Both the position numbers and the translations under genes were made by a program. A stretch of 64,000 bases of DNA, from contig NC_009420.2 of NCBI RefSeq assembly GCF_000002875.2, positions 1,960,951 to 2,024,950 of the forward strand, read 5' to 3'. The stretch comes from Leishmania infantum JPCM5. Taxonomy: Eukaryota; Euglenozoa; Kinetoplastea; Trypanosomatida; Trypanosomatidae. Under the pieces are notes generated by a model. That model did not search any database, was not told where the DNA came from, and saw only the letters and a list, made by a program, of their open reading frames with translations. Positions 28,989 to 40,300 of this stretch are shown one piece after another (within the stretch, counting starts at the first letter, position 1; each line of letters opens with the position of its first letter).

Positions 28989-31900
28989 TCAGGGGCCTAG
29001 CCGGTACTCCACACGGAATCGCGGCTGAAAGAGGCCCATGCGCGCCTTCTCGAGGTCGGCGTCGTCACCGACGCTCTCGTTCACGTGCGGCCCGTACGAC
29101 AAAACCAACGCGTTGTACCTTTCCTCGGCGTCTGCGCGGTGGCAGCGTGCATACTGAAAGGCAAGAAACTGATCCACAGGGGCGTGCGCCTTGGTGGCGA
29201 TCTCGCGCTGCCGTTTCCGCACCGCGAGAAGAAGCGCAGCGGCCGACGAGCTTTGGGCGGAGGACACGGAGTCCACGGAACTGCCCTCGCTTCCGTGGAA
29301 GGCTGCGCCGCTCCCGAGGCGGGTGGACGGCAACAACAGCGCATCAAGAAACGAGTTCGGCAGCCGCGTCTGCCACTTGGCGTCTTCGTTGACGACACAC
29401 GCAGCAGACGGGCCAAGCTCCTTCTCTCTTTCAGAACAGCTGTACAAGGTGCCGCCCTGGTGAGGCAGTCCGCTGGAGTCATCGTCGCCGCCCCCCTTCG
29501 CTTCCTCCGCCGCATGGGCAGCGATCTCGCGCTGCAGCTCTTGGCCCGCGGCGCGATCCTCCGCATCCTCGACGTCTGCCATCGCCTCAAGAACGTCCAG
29601 TCGCGATGATGCCGCACCAGCGCTGTCGCTGGCATCGATGGGAACCGCAGAGGGCGCGGATGCCACCGTGGCGTCCTCATCGAGGTCGTGAAAGAAGCTG
29701 CGCAGGTTCACCGGGTTCGAAAGTGCAGCGAAGGCGGCGGCGCTGTCGTCATACTGCCCGCTGACTCCAGCAATCGTGTGAAATTGGCCGCCCCGAATGA
29801 CGACGTTGTTCAGTTTCTTTCGCTCTCGCGCCTTCTCCAGGATGCTCTCCTCGACGGTGTGCTCGCTGATGAGGCGGTAGATGGTGACCGGGCGAGTCTG
29901 CCCGATCCGGTGGCATCGGTCCTGTGCCTGTAGATCAATGGTTGGGTTCCAGTCGCTGTCGTAAAAGATGACGGTGTCGGCGCCGGTGAGGTTGAGGCCA
30001 ATGCCACCAGAGCGCGTGGAGAGAATCATGCACGTGATGCGCGGGTCGGCGTTGAAGCGGTCGACGTACTGCTGCCGCAGCTCCGCCTTTGTGGAGCCAT
30101 CCAGGCGCGTGTACACGATCCCGATCAAGGCAAGAAAACGCTCGAGGATGTTCAGCATGTGCACAAACTGGGTAAAAATGAGCATGCGGTGCCCGTCGTC
30201 TCGCATCTTCTTCAGCGCTGTTTCGAGAAACTGCAGTTTGCCGCAGTCGTGGATGAGGAGACGCTTGTCGGGGAAAAGAAAGCTGCGCCGCACCTGTATG
30301 GGCCACATCTCCTGCAGGAAAAAGGCGGCATCGTATCGCCGCCGAGGCGGCGCGCGACCACACTGAGCGGCATCCTGAGCCTTGGCAACGGCTCCGATCA
30401 GAGGCGCGCACCCTTCACGGCTGAGAGCCTCGAACGGGCCGGGGTGAGGAATCGGAAGCGACCACTGCAGCCTCGGCGGGTGCGCCGCCAACACTGCCGG
30501 GACGTACACGCACACTCGCTCGAGCACAGGAAGGAGGGCAGCGGCGCGCACGGCGATGGAGGGGCAGAGAGACGGGTGCCGCTGCGCTAAGACGGTTTGT
30601 CGAAGCGACAGCCGACACGTAGGTGGCACATATGTGTTCCGCGCTGTCTGAATAGCGTGGTAGCGCTGCCACTGCGCGGCCGTGGTGTGGTGGTGTCGCG
30701 AGCGGCACTGTTGTCTGGCCTGTGCCAAGACGCTAAAAAAGGCCGCTTTCAGGGCAGCGCTACAGTTGCACAGTTGAGAAGCATCCGGTGCCGGCTCGCG
30801 TCGGCGCCTTAACGGTCCTTCGAGGAAGGTGGGGCTGAAACGCTTCGCAAACGACGCCATTGCATCCTCCGACGGCGCATCAGGTCGCTCTACGTGGGTG
30901 AGAAAGAGCCACCACGGCGCGGGTGCTCCAGTACCAGAGAGAAACAGATCTGATCGGCGCTCGCGCTCGCAGACCGCCCAGTCCGAGCCTGACACCTCTG
31001 TCTGCCCTTGCGTGCTGTTCACCCTACCGCCGTCGTCGTTTACATCAAGCACGTGGAAGCACGGAAAACGCCATCGGCCTCGGTCATCGTTGTCTAGGAG
31101 TAGTGCCTCACGCGGCACCCGCTGTTCAACGACGGCGTCGTAGCTGAGAACCAGTGGAGAGGTGGTGGGTCGCTCCTCGAAGAGGTCAGGGTGGTCGCAC
31201 ACCTTGCGCAACGCCAGTAGCACGCTCAGCACGCCGCCAGCGCCGCCGCCACCACGCAGCTTTTGCCGTGTTTCGGCGAGTTGCATGTAGTCGTCGTACA
31301 GGGAACGCTGACGACGTGAGAGGTGGCAGAGTACGACCTTCTCCGTCTTGGTAGGTAGTTGCGTCTCAACATCTTTCTTGAGCCGCCGCAGCATGAATGG
31401 CCGAATGAGGGCCTGCAGACGCCGCACGATGTCCTCATTCAACGTCGACCGTCCTGTTATCATCTCGTCCATCGGATTGCTGAACCATTCCTTGAACTCC
31501 GCGTTGGAGCGAAACGCCGAGGCGAAGGGGAGCAGGAAGTGGAAGAGGGACCAGAGCTCCATGATCGAGTTTTGCAGCGGGGTGCCGGTTAGCAATAGGC
31601 GGTACTCTGCCTGCAGATCAAAGAGCGACTGCCACTTTAGGCTCATGAAGTTCTTGACGTGATGGGCTTCGTCGAGGACGAGAAACCCCCACGGACGGCG
31701 GCGAAACGCCTTACGGTCCTGCACGACCAAGTTGTACGAAGTCACACACACATGAAAGGCGTCCTCGCTTGTCCACCCTTTGCGCAGCAGGTGGCGCTCC
31801 TTGGTGGACCCGATGTACGTGAGCACCTTGAGCCCCGGTGACCACCGCTCCAGCTCCGCCTTCCAGTTCAGCACGACAGTCGTCGGCACCACAATCAGGT

Positions 31901-32846
31901 GTGGCCCCCAGTCATTGTGGTATTCGGCGAAGTAGCAGAGGAGTGCAATGGTCTGCACTGTCTTGCCCAGCCCCATCTCGTCAGCGAGGATGCCGTTGAG
32001 GTTGTTTTCGTACAAGTGAACCATCCATCGTAGGGCGGAGCGCTGATAGTGCCGCAGCGGTCGCTGTCCGCCCTCCGTGTCCAGCAGCGAAAGCGCCGCC
32101 TCGATCGGGGCGGCGTCGTCGTCGCCGACCTTGTCCCAGAAGGACGCGTGTGACGGCGCGGTCACCGGGAACAAGGGCGGCGTAGTCTCCCGTAGAGGCG
32201 CTTCGGGGGTGCGGTGGTGCATTCCATTAGCACTGCAGTCGACGACCCCACCTTCCACGGCGGTTGCAGATGCGGAGGCTGGCTGTTTGCGGGCGGCGCT
32301 GAAAATGCTCTCGAGGAGCTTGCGCGTCAGCTCCTCCGTTTCGCGCAGTAGGTCCTCCTGCTTGCGGCGGTCGTGCTGGTGCTTCATCACATCGAACTCC
32401 ACCTTTGCCAGCTGCTGGTACGCGTCGCCACGCCTGGACCAGTACCTGCGCACCCCGGCCGCAACGCGCTCGCCAGCGCGTACTCGCGCCTCACGCTGCT
32501 GCTGGCGCTGCTTCTCCGCGCGCTCTTGAAGCTCCACGTGGTAACGGCCGAGGTCTCGGACGAGGGATTGGCGAATGTGCCTGAACTTGCGCTGCGACAG
32601 GAGCGACGCCTCACGCGACTGCAGAGAGGAGAGGGCTACACGCTGCCACAGAGGCAGCGGCACCGCGGGAGCGAGCGCAAAAGACGGCGGAGGAAATCGC
32701 TGTGAGCGGCTGCGCTGAAGAAGCGGTACTAGCTCTGACATGTCGTCCTCATCTCTGTTCGCACCACCACCTGGGTGTAGCTCGCTGGTCGATGACACCA
32801 GCGCACGGAGAGTTGAGCAATCATCGTCTTTCTTCACGTCGTCCAT
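28989..32846 (-). CDS. SNF2-family chromatin-remodelling ATPase, SWR1/SRCAP-like
   Basis: The product is 1,285 residues from the ATG at 32846 (MDDVKKDD). Residues about 55-140 are a basic helical HSA-like region, the platform for actin-related proteins. The first helicase lobe begins near 265 with LRHYQRSALRWM, then the Walker A DEMGLGKT at about 287, and the DEAH box (VLDEAHHVKN) at about 389, followed by LLTGTPLQNSIMELWSLFHFLLP. The second lobe lies at about 870-1000 (MLIFTQFVHMLNILERFL, 'LSTRSGGIGLNLTGADTVIF', HRIGQTRPV). Between them is an insert of roughly 300 residues. HSA plus a large split insertion is the hallmark of the SWR1/INO80 class, and the lobe sequences look most like SWR1/SRCAP/EP400, the remodellers that load H2A.Z. 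At this size it is shorter than yeast Swr1. SWR1 versus INO80 cannot be settled by eye. Confidence 0.92.
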   Translation of the reverse strand: MDDVKKDDDCSTLRALVSSTSELHPGGGANRDEDDMSELVPLLQRSRSQRFPPPSFALAPAVPLPLWQRVALSSLQSREASLLSQRKFRHIRQSLVRDLGRYHVELQERAEKQRQQQREARVRAGERVAAGVRRYWSRRGDAYQQLAKVEFDVMKHQHDRRKQEDLLRETEELTRKLLESIFSAARKQPASASATAVEGGVVDCSANGMHHRTPEAPLRETTPPLFPVTAPSHASFWDKVGDDDAAPIEAALSLLDTEGGQRPLRHYQRSALRWMVHLYENNLNGILADEMGLGKTVQTIALLCYFAEYHNDWGPHLIVVPTTVVLNWKAELERWSPGLKVLTYIGSTKERHLLRKGWTSEDAFHVCVTSYNLVVQDRKAFRRRPWGFLVLDEAHHVKNFMSLKWQSLFDLQAEYRLLLTGTPLQNSIMELWSLFHFLLPFASAFRSNAEFKEWFSNPMDEMITGRSTLNEDIVRRLQALIRPFMLRRLKKDVETQLPTKTEKVVLCHLSRRQRSLYDDYMQLAETRQKLRGGGGAGGVLSVLLALRKVCDHPDLFEERPTTSPLVLSYDAVVEQRVPREALLLDNDDRGRWRFPCFHVLDVNDDGGRVNSTQGQTEVSGSDWAVCERERRSDLFLSGTGAPAPWWLFLTHVERPDAPSEDAMASFAKRFSPTFLEGPLRRRREPAPDASQLCNCSAALKAAFFSVLAQARQQCRSRHHHTTAAQWQRYHAIQTARNTYVPPTCRLSLRQTVLAQRHPSLCPSIAVRAAALLPVLERVCVYVPAVLAAHPPRLQWSLPIPHPGPFEALSREGCAPLIGAVAKAQDAAQCGRAPPRRRYDAAFFLQEMWPIQVRRSFLFPDKRLLIHDCGKLQFLETALKKMRDDGHRMLIFTQFVHMLNILERFLALIGIVYTRLDGSTKAELRQQYVDRFNADPRITCMILSTRSGGIGLNLTGADTVIFYDSDWNPTIDLQAQDRCHRIGQTRPVTIYRLISEHTVEESILEKARERKKLNNVVIRGGQFHTIAGVSGQYDDSAAAFAALSNPVNLRSFFHDLDEDATVASAPSAVPIDASDSAGAASSRLDVLEAMADVEDAEDRAAGQELQREIAAHAAEEAKGGGDDDSSGLPHQGGTLYSCSEREKELGPSAACVVNEDAKWQTRLPNSFLDALLLPSTRLGSGAAFHGSEGSSVDSVSSAQSSSAAALLLAVRKRQREIATKAHAPVDQFLAFQYARCHRADAEERYNALVLSYGPHVNESVGDDADLEKARMGLFQPRFRVEYRLGP

Positions 32847-33554
32847 CTGTGCGGGTGACGCTTTCCTATGTGTCGATGCGCGTGCATACCACACACGCAG
32901 AGAGAGGCAAAAGTGCACACCTGCGGGTGCGTTTCATCCTATTTCAGAGCAGAGGCGTGGCACACGCATCAAGGGTGAGCAGCGCGCCACACGCCGGAGC
33001 ATGCGCGGAGGGTGGGTGGGTGGGGGGGTAGCAGGCGGTGGAGAGAGCCGGAAAAAAAAAGGGATTAAGCCTCGAGATTGTCGTAAAGGGCATGGGCACC
33101 GGAGAGACCACGATTGAGGGTGCTGAGAAACAGGGTTGAGAAAAGGGTCCGCAGTGCTTGCACTCGCGGCCCACGACCATGAGAGAGTACCCTGCAGGTT
33201 CCGTCGATGTGATGTGCATCATGCTGGTATGGCGTCTACCACTTGTGGATGTGTACCCTATCCGCGCCTGCGCGGCGACAGAAGAGTTCTCTCGATTTAT
33301 CAGAGATTCACGTAAAAGATGCACGCATCGGGCGCACACCACTGGCGACATTCTTGGCGGTCTAAACCGCCGCTACCCGGCCGTCGCGTATCCACCTCTC
33401 CAAGACAAGGAGCTAGCACGTGCCAGCACGCTACCCAAGTCGTTCCATTCGATCTTTGTCGAAAGAAGAGCGCGTCTCGTCGCCGGTGGAGGAAAGCACG
33501 CGTCCAAGACACACACAAATACGCCTGCTTTCGAGGTTCGCCGTGGCTTCTACT
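32847..33554. other. Intergenic spacer
   Basis: About 0.7 kb between the SNF2 gene and the helical-repeat gene. A G-run block at 33009-33028 reads as a C-rich pyrimidine tract for the SNF2 transcript. No gene was recognised. Confidence 0.5.
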
Positions 33555-36518
33555 TCACAGAACGGCGCCGCAAAAGAGTTTCATCTTGAGCACCGCGATC
33601 GCGTCTGCTTCGCGCGCACTGCTCTCCATGTACGGCACGAGTTCCAGCATCCGCCGCCGCAGCACGCCACCCTCCGCACTCGAGAAGATCTCGGGAATGC
33701 GGATAAACAACTGCGACTGGACGAGAGCATGAAGAAATCTACCCGCCTGTTCTCGAAAGTCGCCGTGTCGGGATGTCTTGGCAGCGTCCTCGCTTGTCCC
33801 CTTCAGCGCGGAGTCTAGTAGAGTGGACACACACGCATCTACACAGCGCACCACACGATGCAAATCTTCCTTTTCCGGCAAGATCACCTGCGAGACCGCT
33901 GCCGTCGCGTTCGACTGCAGGAGTCGGGTGACGCACTCCACATCCGCAATAACCGTCAACTGCTCGAAAAGTGTCATGCGCAGGTGGCGGACGATGTGAG
34001 GCTGAAGTTGCATCAGTGCTGAACTTCTCAGCTGCGACTCCGCGATCAGCTGCAACAGATCGGCTGCGGCACAGCAGGTGAGGTGCTCAAGGTAGCACAG
34101 GCTAGCAGGGAACCAGAGCTGCGGCTGACTAGCATTACCGCCCTCAAGAACACCGCTGGCCTCAAGCAGGACGCCCTGGCTTGCCGCTTCCGCGAAGACG
34201 AGTTGCACACCGAGTTGCCGTGCACGCCACAAGACGCGCACCACCTCGGATACGTGCTCGCGCCGCCCGCCCGTCCGCACAATCTCGTTCATGTATTGCT
34301 GATACCGATGGCACAGAGTGGAGAGAAGGGCGACGTCGAAGGGCGTGGGGGGCAATGAGGCCGCCACCCCAGTGTGTTGGCCGCGGGCCAGTACTGCGAG
34401 AACACGCAGCATCGACGACGACGCCACAGGCGCCCCGGTTATCGTCACTTGCTCGGTGGTCCGCTCTGCCGCCCTCGCCAACGCAGCGCCAGAGCGACAC
34501 GAAGAAAACTGTGAACTATGCAGAAGGCCCGCCACCACATGCAGACGCGCGGCGCGCACCGCCACATCACCTTTCATCTGCACACTTGGTGTGCCCGCAA
34601 TTCTGTTACAATAGTATGCGGCGAGGGTGCTCTGCAACTCATCGAGAAGCGGCAGGAGTTCCATCGTCCCCTTAGAGGCGTCCGTCATTGCCGCTGAGGC
34701 GGAGACCGTCTTCTTGTAAAGATGAAGGAGTGTCGCCAGGAGCATGTCCGCATCCTCCATCTGCGGCTCGTCATCGGCGGCAAACGGGCTCGCACGCAGG
34801 CGTGACGCGATTTCGCAAACGATACGATCAAGGGCAGAAAGCGGTGGAAGCCGGCCAGATGGCGGCTTCCCCGGCGTCGTCACGGTTGCGGTGGTGGTGG
34901 TGTAGCTTCTGCTGACGTGAGGGTCGCCATTCAACCCGATAAGACGCGCGTAAGCGTACAGCGTCTCTACGTCGGAGCGCAAGCACCGCTTCTTCGGCGG
35001 AACGCAGAGATACTGGCGAAGAAGAAAGGCAGCGCTGAGCTCGAGCTGATCGCCGTCGGCGCAGCTGCTTCGTCGCCTCAGTGAAGCAAGAGATCGCAGC
35101 ATCCACGATATCATGGTCGGTGACGTCTCGGACAGCTGCGGCACGAATTCGAGAAGCGCAGAAATGGAGGCTGAAAGCATGAACCACGGCGAGGCGGTGC
35201 TGCGCATGCCTCTCGGTGCCTCGGCAGACTCCAGCAAGACGGCGCAGCCCCGTGAGTAGCTGTCGAGCAGCGCTGCAACGAGGAATCGATCCGGGGAAAC
35301 CACCGTGTCCATCAGGGCGTCATCGTTGGCATGGGTGCTGCGGAGGCGCGCCTGCTCGCATTCCACCAAGTCGCACAGTATCGTGAAGCAAAGCTGCACG
35401 GCCCGGCGCCACGCTTCATGTGCACCCACAGAGGCTTGGCGGCTTGCCTGAGAAGCTTGGGCGCCAGGATGCTGCTCACGAGGGCCTCCCAGAGCGGCAA
35501 AGGAGGCCGAACGCGACGGGTGGGTTGCCAGCACTGAGAACATGGCCGCCAATGCGCTCGCCAGCTTTGTTGCGTCGTACACGTTCAACCGCTTTTGCGT
35601 CTGCGACGCTGCAAAAGCAGCCTCCTTTTTTGGTTTTGCAAGTGGCGTCAGCAGGGCGACTGTTCGCTGCAGGTCTAGCTGGCACACGTCTGTGCCGAAG
35701 GAGTGCACGAACTGCACGTATGCCCCGGCACTCACCTTTTGCGCCAGCGCGCCGGAAGCAAAGTAGCTTTCAAAGCCTTCGCGTTGTTGGCCGTGCAGAA
35801 GAGGTGCACTGCTCCCCTGTGATGCCACTGCCGACTGCGTCGAGGGAGGTATCACAAGCAGCAGGTGCAGCAGCTGCCATGCAACATTGCCCGACGCGCG
35901 TTTGAGCGTCTGCTGGTTCTTGAGCAAAAAATTAACACTGCGTTGGAGGGTCTGTACGGATCGCTTGAGCGGTGCCGTCGTCGCCCACCATCGCAGCTGG
36001 GTCGTGTATCTCGAAGAGTTGACGTAAAGAGCGACGTACGCGATGTGCAGACCGGCATCGTCAGGTCTGTGCTCCAGCAGCGTATGGAGAAGCCGAAGCA
36101 CGTGCTCGGTAGCCTCCGCCTGCCCCGCAGTACGGCCCAACTTGGCAAGCACAAGCGCCGCCTTTTGAGCAGTGCGCGGATCTACGGCGAGCGACGACGT
36201 CGGTGTCGGGTAGCAGGGCCTTTGTGCGCTGCACGTGCTCTGGAGTTCACAAAAGCGTTTCAGCAGAACGCGCTGCACGACGGGAAGGTGCGCAGACTGG
36301 AGCGTGCAGAGCCGATTCACAGCGTCTACTAAAACCGCTGCGGGCACCTCCGCTGGCGAAGAGGCCAGCGAGAAGCTGGCCTTCTCGCATATAAGCCTCA
36401 CCTCCGGTCGGCTGAGCCGCAGCGAGCTTAGTGCCCTAATCAGTAGGAGCGCGTCCTGCGAATTATACGGCCTCGTGATGGCAGCCGCCCGTTGGACAAG
36501 CGACACCAGCGCCGACAT
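33555..36518 (-). CDS. Large alpha-helical repeat protein of unknown function, possibly mitochondrial
   Basis: The product is 987 residues and almost entirely predicted alpha-helix, rich in Leu, Ala, Ser and Arg, without recognised catalytic motifs. Repeated pairs of helices of about 35-40 residues can be seen, such as 'DALLLIRALSSLRLSRPEVR' near the N-terminus and AALVLAKLGRTAGQAEATEHVLRLL further on. This resembles the organelle RNA-binding helical repeats (OPR, RAP or FASTK-like) that are numerous in kinetoplastid mitochondria. The N-terminus (MSALVSLVQRAAAITRPYN) has basic and hydroxylated residues without acids and could be a mitochondrial presequence. No C-terminal RAP domain was recognised. 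I infer, weakly, a mitochondrial RNA-processing or ribosome-assembly factor; a purely structural role is equally compatible. Confidence 0.85.
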   Translation of the reverse strand: MSALVSLVQRAAAITRPYNSQDALLLIRALSSLRLSRPEVRLICEKASFSLASSPAEVPAAVLVDAVNRLCTLQSAHLPVVQRVLLKRFCELQSTCSAQRPCYPTPTSSLAVDPRTAQKAALVLAKLGRTAGQAEATEHVLRLLHTLLEHRPDDAGLHIAYVALYVNSSRYTTQLRWWATTAPLKRSVQTLQRSVNFLLKNQQTLKRASGNVAWQLLHLLLVIPPSTQSAVASQGSSAPLLHGQQREGFESYFASGALAQKVSAGAYVQFVHSFGTDVCQLDLQRTVALLTPLAKPKKEAAFAASQTQKRLNVYDATKLASALAAMFSVLATHPSRSASFAALGGPREQHPGAQASQASRQASVGAHEAWRRAVQLCFTILCDLVECEQARLRSTHANDDALMDTVVSPDRFLVAALLDSYSRGCAVLLESAEAPRGMRSTASPWFMLSASISALLEFVPQLSETSPTMISWMLRSLASLRRRSSCADGDQLELSAAFLLRQYLCVPPKKRCLRSDVETLYAYARLIGLNGDPHVSRSYTTTTATVTTPGKPPSGRLPPLSALDRIVCEIASRLRASPFAADDEPQMEDADMLLATLLHLYKKTVSASAAMTDASKGTMELLPLLDELQSTLAAYYCNRIAGTPSVQMKGDVAVRAARLHVVAGLLHSSQFSSCRSGAALARAAERTTEQVTITGAPVASSSMLRVLAVLARGQHTGVAASLPPTPFDVALLSTLCHRYQQYMNEIVRTGGRREHVSEVVRVLWRARQLGVQLVFAEAASQGVLLEASGVLEGGNASQPQLWFPASLCYLEHLTCCAAADLLQLIAESQLRSSALMQLQPHIVRHLRMTLFEQLTVIADVECVTRLLQSNATAAVSQVILPEKEDLHRVVRCVDACVSTLLDSALKGTSEDAAKTSRHGDFREQAGRFLHALVQSQLFIRIPEIFSSAEGGVLRRRMLELVPYMESSAREADAIAVLKMKLFCGAVL

Positions 36519-37371
36519 GGGAGGCCGCCTCGTATCAAGTGAGGTCGATCACACGAAGCGCGGCGCTCCGTCCAAAGCACACCAGCCACGCAAACGATGA
36601 GGAAGGGCATCACAGCACATGTGGGATGAAGTCATGAGAGGGAGTATTAGAAAGACGAGAGAAAATCAAAATCATAAAGACAAGAGATCGGCACAGGGGG
36701 TGTGTGGAGACGTTTACGGGAGAGACGCTGGAGATGGTTGACGAGGCACACAAGCGATGGGCAGATTGACGTCTTCCACCTTGCCATTCGGGGCCCAACT
36801 CCGTCAAAGGCCCGACCCGCTCGCGCGTTACTGCAAACCGAAAGCGTTGAGCGCGGCAAGTTTTTTTTTTTGAGGAAGGGGAACTTGATAACCTTCGGGG
36901 AAGATAAAATGTGGGCCGAAAGGAAAAAGCGGGCCCAGCGGGCCACACAAACTGCGCACGTGGCCAAGGATTCACATCGACTCCCACCAAAGCCACAGCA
37001 AAGAGCCAAACGGACGACATCGTGGCTGACTGGGGTCAAGGACGTCGCCGCCGCGCGCCATGAGGCCCCACGTTCCGAAGACAGAGTAATATGTCGACAA
37101 GCAGGTGAGACGCGTCGTGAGTTCAGAACGCACTCGACCACACGCAACAGCGTCCGCGTTTGCTTTGCATCCACGCTGACGGAGTCACAGCACACATACA
37201 TGCGCATCTGCGTGCGTTCGCGTGCTGGCTTACGCGTGCGGGCAGCAGCTACCTAGCCGCATACTCGGACTGCGGCACAGAGGAGCAATGACATCCTTCA
37301 CTCACCCGACGCTTGACCTTTGCCATCGGCCATACCGATGACCCCTCATTTTTTTGCTCCCCCTTCCTCTC
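36519..37371. other. Intergenic spacer
   Basis: About 0.85 kb between the helical-repeat gene and the WDR6-like gene. An 11-base T run occurs near 36861-36871 on the plus strand. Frames here are short or biased, and no gene was recognised. Confidence 0.5.
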
Positions 37372-40300
37372 TCAGCCAACGAGCTCGAACCCCTGGCCAA
37401 CGACGGCCACTCGTGATTGAGGTGGTAACCGCTTATTGCTGGACGCCTCGCTCACCAAAGCGGCCCCACTCACACAGCGCACACTCACTCGCTGTGTACG
37501 CAAAAGACGCAATTTCCCGCGCTGCGCCGCCTCTGGATCAAACTCGATGATGCGCTCCTCGGTGACTACAACAAGCGGTAATGAAAGCGCAGGCCAATGC
37601 GCACTCCTCCCTGCAGTCAAGCCAGTGGACGCACTGCAGAGCCGACGCAGCTCAGCAGTCCGAATGCTCCCGCCTTGCGCCGCAGTCACCTCGAGTGCCA
37701 TCAAATGCACAACTCCAGAGTCATGCAACGCCGCAAACCGCCACTGGTGCCTTGCCGCGTCTGCATCATATGGCGAAACGGTCAGCATCCGCTGCAGCTC
37801 GCTGATCGCATTCACGCACGACTGCTCCAATCGCGTGTGCGAGCGTACGATGTGTGATCCGGCGTCGACTGCGTACACCACTCCATTCGTGTCGCCAGCA
37901 ACCACCAACCGTGGTGCGCGGTCGGCGTTTACGGAGCGTGTCAACGCGTCTGGGCCACCGTCGTGTGTGCTACTTATACACATGACCGGCTTCGGCCGTT
38001 CTGTGTTCAGCACCCCTTGCCATCTCAGCTGCAGCGTGGCTCCTGCTGGCTGCGGCGATCCGCCCTCAGCGCCTCGGTCTTCGTGCACGCGGAAGAAGAG
38101 AACTGTTCCGTCGCTGCTGCCTACAGCGATGTCCGTCGAGCTCAACGCCGTCACCGCCATAAATCGCGGGATGCGGTCTGTAAGCGTCACAGACATGGAT
38201 GCCGCAACAACTCTCTTTTCACGCCGCCTCTGGAAGCGCGCGCTGTTGATGCGAAGCTCACATGGCGCGCCTTCACTCTTCCCATCAGGTGACGGAGCGC
38301 CATCCGGCGGCGATGTCGCGGTGTTTTGTGGCGACGGGGCGCCACTGCCGCACCACCAGTCCAACAGCTGCAGGGGGCTGGCAATCAGACCAGCGGACCA
38401 CAAGTTCACCATGGCACCACTGCCCACCGAAACAAACCGCAACGCATCCGCCTCGGTGCGGGGAAGCACGGCCATCGCCAGGATGTTCGAGTGATGGGCA
38501 CCACACACGTTCAACGGAGTGAGAAGACCACCAAACAACGAATGAGCATTAGGCACCCCCATGCCAGCACTCGCAGCCAGAACCGGATACAAGGCGACGC
38601 TGCTGTCTTCATTACCCATCAAAAGGCAGTGAAGTGGCGCTGGTGCGTACGCCACGCAGTTGTAGTCCTTGCCTGGGAAGCCGACCCCGTGCACAAGAGC
38701 CGTTTGGGCACCACAGAGCGGAAGTGCTGGATGCAGCAATACGTTGGGGTCTGGTTTCACCATCATCCGCTCCACGGTTCGACCGTCGGAGCAGTGCGCG
38801 AAGAACGCCATTGGGCTACCGGCGGGAGAGGCGGCAACGACGCGTGCGGTCAGCAGCCGTGGAGCACGAACCCCGTCGCAGCTGCCCACCGGCACCCACG
38901 ACGATTGCCCCGGGATGCGATAAAGGATCGAGACAGTTGTGCCGCACTGCACCACCCACAGGCACGGCGACACGGAGAGCACAGAGGAGACTTCAAAGGG
39001 AAGGCGCAAAGGTTCCCTCGCGCGCGATGGCAGCGGAGACGACCCCACTGCTTCAGCCTTGCTCGAAGAGGTCGAGGCATCCAGGTACACATATTCCACC
39101 ACACCACCGGTTCCAGCAACTGTGATGAGCGTGTCCGATGACACGCACGCACCACCGACAGAAGTCGCAGAGCTGCAGTTCTCAGCACAGAGAGCAGAAA
39201 TGGCAGTGTGCAGGTGCTCGGCAAAGACGTAGCGGTGAACCGTGGCCACCGCCTTCAGGGAGGTAGCAAAGGGCAGTTTGTAAGAATCAAGAGAATTGGC
39301 CGCCGACTCAAGGGCGCGGTTCATTACCTCGTACCGTGTTCCCAAGAGGCACCCATTTCTATCTCCAACGAGAAGCCAGAGCGAAAGAGCCACGTTACCC
39401 TCCAGACAGCAGCAGCAGCCGTAGTTGCTCTCACTCGCATCATATCGGCCGCAGCGGATCGGCATCAGCGACAAGGCCGTCGTGAGAGGTCCCGGGCAGT
39501 CACTGTAGACGATGAGGGTGTGCCACACAGCGCTCACGCAAAGCCCAACGGGCCGGTCAACCCCAATAGCGCGCTCACCACTGCTGCACACATTGCACAA
39601 GGTTAGCAGCAGCCTCGAGAGCACAATGGTGCCGCGTACGTGATTCGTCGCCACAACGAACTCGCTTGTGGTGGCACCAGTGGAGCGGAGTGCTGTTGCA
39701 TCGTCAGCACCGCTAAAAGCGTGTGTGATGGCTCCCAAGTTGCCTTCGTGCATGTGAAGAGCAGACACTTTGGTGATTTTGCCAAACGACTGCAGAGCAG
39801 ACGTTGACGGTAACGCGTCCGCATCTGGCCGTTTGGCGTGCATTGCCGCGAACGAGGCCACAGGAAAGGAGCTGCCGAGTTCTGCGTGTGTGTAGCCGTA
39901 TGGTGCAGCGCACAGGACACCAGCTGTCGTGCCGATCAAGGCGCACCCAACGGACGAAAGCTTCGACCCTCTCACAGAGGATACGCAGCACCGTGCGACG
40001 GCGCTCTCCAAGGCTGCTGGCACACCCCAGTCCAAGGCGGGCTCATCCCCGGCCACTCCACAGCGCCGTCGCGAAGCGACCGTTGGCAGCGCAATCCACC
40101 AGCTGTGCGCTGATGCATCGACGCGCAGCACACACAAGGCACGGCTAGTGCAGGCGAGTAAAAGCCCATTGCCGTCCACGTGCAACGCGCGCACCTGATC
40201 CGTTTTCTTAGCCGATGAGCTTGATGACGGATGAGGCTGCAGCAACTCCTCACGTTCGATGGCCATGCCGTCGCAGACCTTTGCAGTCGCCAAAATCGGA

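Noticed and set aside
37436..38494. 352-codon plus-strand frame
   Set aside because: It is antisense to the C-terminal part of the WDR6-like gene and shows no recognisable domain; it follows from GC-rich codon usage on the other strand.
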